From Candidatus Marinamargulisbacteria bacterium SCGC AAA071-K20 (GTDB lineage: Bacteria; Margulisbacteria; Marinamargulisbacteria; GCA-2716485; AAA071-K20), in contig QFBU01000049.1 of NCBI GenBank assembly GCA_003265975.1, positions 1 through 9,427 of the forward strand: a stretch of 9,427 nucleotides of DNA, in the 5' to 3' direction. Below are positions 6,709 through 9,427 of this stretch, in pieces. The position numbers and the translations under genes are program-made. The notes under the pieces are model-generated. The model was not told the origin of the DNA. It was given only the letters and a program-made list of their open reading frames with translations, and did not search any database. Positions within the stretch are counted from its first letter, which is position 1, and every line of letters begins with the position of its first letter.

Positions 6709-7920
6709 ATGAAACCTAAAAAAGTACTCGTAATTTGTGATTATACATTTCCATTTTCAACGGGTGGCGCTGGTCGCGTCATTTATGAAATCAATAAACG
6801 TCTCCAAAAAAAAGGATACGACTTCACAATAATTTCTCAAAGCGAAAACAACACTAACTTCGACGAAACAGTAGATGGCATGCGAATCATTGGCTTTGCA
6901 AACCCACATCACGGATTAAAGTTTTCTACTTACCGAGCACTTCAACCTATAAAGATAGTTAAAGACTTACTAAAAACCACTCAATTCGATCTAATACACC
7001 ACCACAACATGCTAAGCTCGGCGGGTATTATTATGCTCAAAAAAAACTTTAACATCCCTAGCCTTTACACATTTCATGGCCCATACGACAAAGAATTAGA
7101 GGTGGGAATTAAACACAGTAAACACAAAAGAGGACTACTTAAAAAAGTCATTTTATTTCTGTTTGTTAAAGTGTTGTCCAAACTACAAGGCGCAATGATC
7201 AAACGAGTCACTACTGTAATTACACTCAGTAACTATATGAAAAGCGAATGTGAAGAAAAAAAATTAAACCCAAATAAAGTAAAAATAATACCTGGTGGAG
7301 TCGACATTAAACGATTCACACCGGCAGAGAATCCAGACTCACTCAGAGAAAAATTTGGTTTACCCAAAAACAAAAAAGTTCTTTTAACGGTACGACGCCT
7401 TGAAGCTAGAATGGGCATTCACCATCTTATTGATGCCATGCCTAAACTGATTCAAAAAGACCCAAATATTATGCTAGTTATTGTAGGTAAAGGGAGTCAC
7501 AAAGACACCTTTCAAAACTTAATAGACAACCAAAACCTAAATGAGAATGTAAAGCTACAAGGATTTGTAAGCGAAGAAGACCTTACACATTTATATCAAA
7601 CGGCATCTCTATTTATAATGCCTAGCCTAGCGCTAGAAGGATTCGGACTCTCCACTTTAGAATCATTAGCCTGTGGTGTGCCCGTAGTAGCCTCTCCAAA
7701 CGGAGCTAACCCTGAAATATTAACTCAACTAGAGCCCACATTGGTAAGTAAAGGCTATACAAGCGACGCACTAGGCAGCTCTATTGAACTGGCCTTAAAA
7801 AACAAATGGATCGCTGAAAATCCAACCGCAAAACAAAAATGTAGAGACTTTGCTACTCTCCACTCTTGGGACATTATTGCAGACCGCTACAGTACGTTGT
7901 ATAAAACCATAGAAAATTAA
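6709..7920 (+). CDS. Glycosyltransferase family 4
   Basis: This is a 403-residue GT-B glycosyltransferase with both Rossmann domains. The N-terminal domain has the glycine-rich acceptor-side loop FPFSTGGAGRVIYEI (14-28) and the LIHHHN and YTFHGPYD segments. A PGGVDIKRFTP linker (195-205) leads into the C-terminal donor-binding domain. There, TVRRLEARMGIHHLIDAM (227-244) is the usual phosphate-binding region, with Met-Gly where many GT4 enzymes have Lys-Gly, a variant seen in a known GT4 subgroup. The E-x7-E motif is Glu310 to Glu318 in LEGFGLSTLESLACGVPVV. It probably transfers a hexose from a nucleotide sugar to the growing repeat unit with retention. It starts two bases after the polymerase stop, with AAGGG upstream as a modest ribosome site, and overlaps the GT9 gene by one base. 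Confidence 0.93.
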   Translation: MKPKKVLVICDYTFPFSTGGAGRVIYEINKRLQKKGYDFTIISQSENNTNFDETVDGMRIIGFANPHHGLKFSTYRALQPIKIVKDLLKTTQFDLIHHHNMLSSAGIIMLKKNFNIPSLYTFHGPYDKELEVGIKHSKHKRGLLKKVILFLFVKVLSKLQGAMIKRVTTVITLSNYMKSECEEKKLNPNKVKIIPGGVDIKRFTPAENPDSLREKFGLPKNKKVLLTVRRLEARMGIHHLIDAMPKLIQKDPNIMLVIVGKGSHKDTFQNLIDNQNLNENVKLQGFVSEEDLTHLYQTASLFIMPSLALEGFGLSTLESLACGVPVVASPNGANPEILTQLEPTLVSKGYTSDALGSSIELALKNKWIAENPTAKQKCRDFATLHSWDIIADRYSTLYKTIEN

Positions 7921-8909
7921 TGCTATTGCCTAAAAAAAACACTCAAGCAACAACACTTCTCTTATGTCACCATGGCATAGGCGATGTCATTCAATACATC
8001 CCTTTTATTTATAATGTGTGTAAGTCCACACAAAATAACATCGTCATTACTGTAAAGTCTAACTTAGAAAAACAAGTATTACTAAGCAGTATATGCACGC
8101 TCAAAAAAGCCACTATCATCACTAGAAAAGATATTTACAAATTACTATTTATGAGATTAAACATCAGAGAAGCCTTCAGCATAGGCATTGCACATAAAAA
8201 AACCAAATTACTTTTTAAGCTCTTAGGTGTTTCAAAACAATATTTTTGTCACCCCTATTTATACGACAAACCAGAAAACTTTCCCGAGTTCGACGCCACC
8301 GTATTTAATTCAAACCAACAACATAAGGTTGAAGTAAGCAAAGAACTCTTCGAAACCGTGTATAAAAAAGCATTTACTATGCCAGACTTTCCTTGGTTAA
8401 ATGGCAGCTCGTCATCTCTCAAAAAAAAAATTGTAATTCATCCCGGCTGTGGAAAAACAGAAACAAAAAAAAGATGGCCGATAAGGCATTACAACGACCT
8501 CATTTCTCTCATAATTAAAGAAACCAATTTCACAATAATCATAGTAGGTGGTCCAGACGATTTAGAACTAAAAGACCAACTTTCAAACACATCTCCAAAC
8601 GTATTAAATAAAATTGGAGACCTGTCTTTATTAGAAACCACTCAAACGATTCAAGACGCAACCCTAGTATTAGGATCCGACTCAGGGCTACTACATATTG
8701 CCGCTGCACTTAAGAAAAACGTACTCTGTTTATTTGGACCAACCGATGAAAATATCACCGCTCCGTATGGCGACCATGTCACTATACTCAACAAGCACGT
8801 AAACTGTGGGCCATGTTACTTCTCTAAATCGTGGGACAATTGTGAAAACAATGTCTGCCTAAAACTAATCACACCTAAAGAGGTTTTGAAGAAAATAAAA
8901 GAGATATAG
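7920..8909 (+). CDS. Glycosyltransferase family 9 (heptosyltransferase-like)
   Basis: This 329-residue GT-B protein has the GT9 motifs in order: CHHGIGDVIQYIPFI (16-30), IHPGCGKTETKKRWP (173-187), a GDLSLLET region (233-240), GSDSGLLHIAAAL (252-264) and LFGPTDEN (271-278). Four Cys (296, 299, 308, 313) in a CGPC...C...C arrangement close the protein, a feature of many GT9 enzymes. Characterised members, such as WaaC and WaaF, transfer heptose to the LPS core from ADP-heptose. Inside a polysaccharide locus the donor may be ADP-heptose or another sugar, and this cannot be told from sequence. The start overlaps the GT4 stop as TAATG without a separate Shine-Dalgarno, suggesting coupling. The N-terminal domain is less conserved than the donor domain, as usual. 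A run of ten A lies in codons 168-171. Confidence 0.9.
   Translation: MLLPKKNTQATTLLLCHHGIGDVIQYIPFIYNVCKSTQNNIVITVKSNLEKQVLLSSICTLKKATIITRKDIYKLLFMRLNIREAFSIGIAHKKTKLLFKLLGVSKQYFCHPYLYDKPENFPEFDATVFNSNQQHKVEVSKELFETVYKKAFTMPDFPWLNGSSSSLKKKIVIHPGCGKTETKKRWPIRHYNDLISLIIKETNFTIIIVGGPDDLELKDQLSNTSPNVLNKIGDLSLLETTQTIQDATLVLGSDSGLLHIAAALKKNVLCLFGPTDENITAPYGDHVTILNKHVNCGPCYFSKSWDNCENNVCLKLITPKEVLKKIKEI
8421..8430 (+). repeat. Run of ten A within the GT9 gene
   Basis: Ten A encode Lys168-Lys170 and the first base of Ile171, just before the donor-binding domain. Long A runs are frequent in AT-rich genes but are prone to slippage by polymerases, so a fraction of frameshifted product is possible. No functional role is shown. 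Confidence 0.6.
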
Positions 8910-8911
8910 GA

Positions 8912-8917
8912 TATAAT
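8912..8917 (+). promoter_or_regulatory. Possible -10 element before the oxidoreductase gene
   Basis: TATAAT lies 36 bases before the ATG at 8954, in the 44-base gap after the GT9 gene. The best -35 candidate, TTGAAG at 8886-8891, matches four of six positions but is 20 bases away, longer than the usual 16-18. The gap has no hairpin terminator, so read-through from the upstream genes is likely in any case. Confidence 0.3.
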
Positions 8918-8942
8918 AAACCGCTCTTGAATTGATTTAGAT

Positions 8943-8949
8943 AAAGGAG
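8943..8949 (+). promoter_or_regulatory. Shine-Dalgarno site of the oxidoreductase gene
   Basis: AAAGGAG ends four bases before the ATG at 8954. It is a strong match to the anti-Shine-Dalgarno and decides the start of this gene, which runs off the window. Confidence 0.75.
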
Positions 8950-8953
8950 CACT

Positions 8954-9427
8954 ATGAAACAAATTCTACAAAGCCTGAAAAATGGAAATACTGAACTAGC
9001 AGACGTACCTGTGCCTAGACTCAAATCTGGACATCTTTTAATAGAAACTCAAGAAACATTAATATCTATCGGCACCGAAAAAATGTTAGTAGACTTTGGT
9101 AAATCGTCGTTTATTAACAAAGCAAGAAAACAACCAGACAAGGTCAAACAAGTCATAGAAAAAATTAAAACTGATGGCCTAATCACAACTCTAAACGCCG
9201 TACAAAACAAACTAGACGCTCCTATTCCACTCGGCTATTCAAACGTAGGTATTGTAAAAGAAGTAGGCGCTGGAGTCTCCGAATTTAAAGTCGGAGACAG
9301 AGTCTTATCAAACGGTGCTCACGCTGAGTATGTGTGTGTGCCTAAAAATCTAACTGCTAAAATTCCTGATGGAGTAAGCAATTCAGAAGCCGCATTTACA
9401 GTGGTAAGCGCTATTGGCTTACAAGGG
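8954..9427 (+). CDS. Bi-domain oxidoreductase (ADH-like + Gfo/Idh/MocA type), N-terminal part
   Basis: The frame is open from the ATG to the window's end and gives the first 158 residues. The sequence MKQILQSLKNGNTELADVPV, then ISIGTEKMLVDFGKSSFINK, KARKQPDKVKQVIEKIKTDG, LGYSNVGIVKEVGAGV (93-108) and EFKVGDRVLSNGAHAEYVCV (110-129) matches a family found in capsule and O-antigen clusters. Those proteins fuse an alcohol-dehydrogenase-like half to a Gfo/Idh/MocA dehydrogenase half. The visible part is the GroES-like domain and the start of the nucleotide-binding fold. The zinc-site Gly-His-Glu of classical ADHs reads Gly-Tyr-Ser here, and no catalytic Cys is seen near GTEKM, so this half is probably not a zinc enzyme. 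A sugar oxidoreduction role is likely, but the reaction is not established for the family. The second domain is predicted, not seen. Confidence 0.88.
   Translation, partial: MKQILQSLKNGNTELADVPVPRLKSGHLLIETQETLISIGTEKMLVDFGKSSFINKARKQPDKVKQVIEKIKTDGLITTLNAVQNKLDAPIPLGYSNVGIVKEVGAGVSEFKVGDRVLSNGAHAEYVCVPKNLTAKIPDGVSNSEAAFTVVSAIGLQG

Noticed and set aside
8910..8953. Terminator between the GT9 and oxidoreductase genes
   Set aside because: No stem-loop with a T run could be found in the gap.
1..9427. tRNA, rRNA, CRISPR array, insertion sequence or long direct repeat
   Set aside because: Nearly every base is coding for recognisable proteins, and no cloverleaf-like stretch, regular repeats with spacers, or transposase motif was seen.

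Overview
The window is a fragment of a bacterial surface-polysaccharide gene cluster. All eleven recognisable genes lie on the + strand and are packed tightly, mostly with overlaps or gaps of a few bases. The DNA is AT-rich, roughly two-thirds A+T by eye, with no obvious change in composition between genes. A GT9 heptosyltransferase-type enzyme, a Wzy-like polymerase and a bi-domain oxidoreductase of the kind seen in O-antigen and capsule loci together suggest a Gram-negative bacterium, plausibly an AT-rich gammaproteobacterium. The species cannot be named from the sequence.

Region 1 (1-1742) is an acyl-carrier-protein module. It holds the 3' end of an FkbH-like gene, a stand-alone acyl carrier protein with its phosphopantetheine serine, a MaoC-type hydratase and a short-chain reductase. 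Region 2 (1755-4282) is a membrane acyltransfer pair: a 486-residue MBOAT protein of the AlgI/DltB type, then a membrane-anchored protein with SGNH-hydrolase-like Ser and Asp-x-x-His signatures. Region 3 (4358-8909) is the glycan assembly part: a GT2 glycosyltransferase, a polytopic O-antigen polymerase/ligase-family protein, a GT4 glycosyltransferase and a GT9 glycosyltransferase. Region 4 (8954-9427) is the start of a bi-domain (alcohol dehydrogenase-like plus Gfo/Idh/MocA) oxidoreductase that runs off the window.

How they may work together (inference): FkbH, ACP, MaoC and SDR build a small hydroxyacyl group on the carrier protein. The MBOAT and SGNH-like pair could move that group across the membrane onto the polysaccharide made by the glycosyltransferases and polymerase. 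Carrier protein, MBOAT and membrane-anchored SGNH-like protein is the same set of parts as DltC, DltB and DltD, which D-alanylate teichoic acids in Gram-positive bacteria. Here the carrier sits with FkbH/MaoC/SDR enzymes and no amino-acid ligase is visible. This Dlt-like arrangement is the most interesting hypothesis in the window. An ordinary O-acetylation system next to an unrelated sugar-acyl pathway is the main alternative.

Other points are a run of eight C in the AT-rich reductase gene, just upstream of the catalytic Tyr codon, and weak internal promoter candidates before the GT2 and oxidoreductase genes. No tRNA, rRNA, CRISPR, insertion sequence or convincing terminator was seen.
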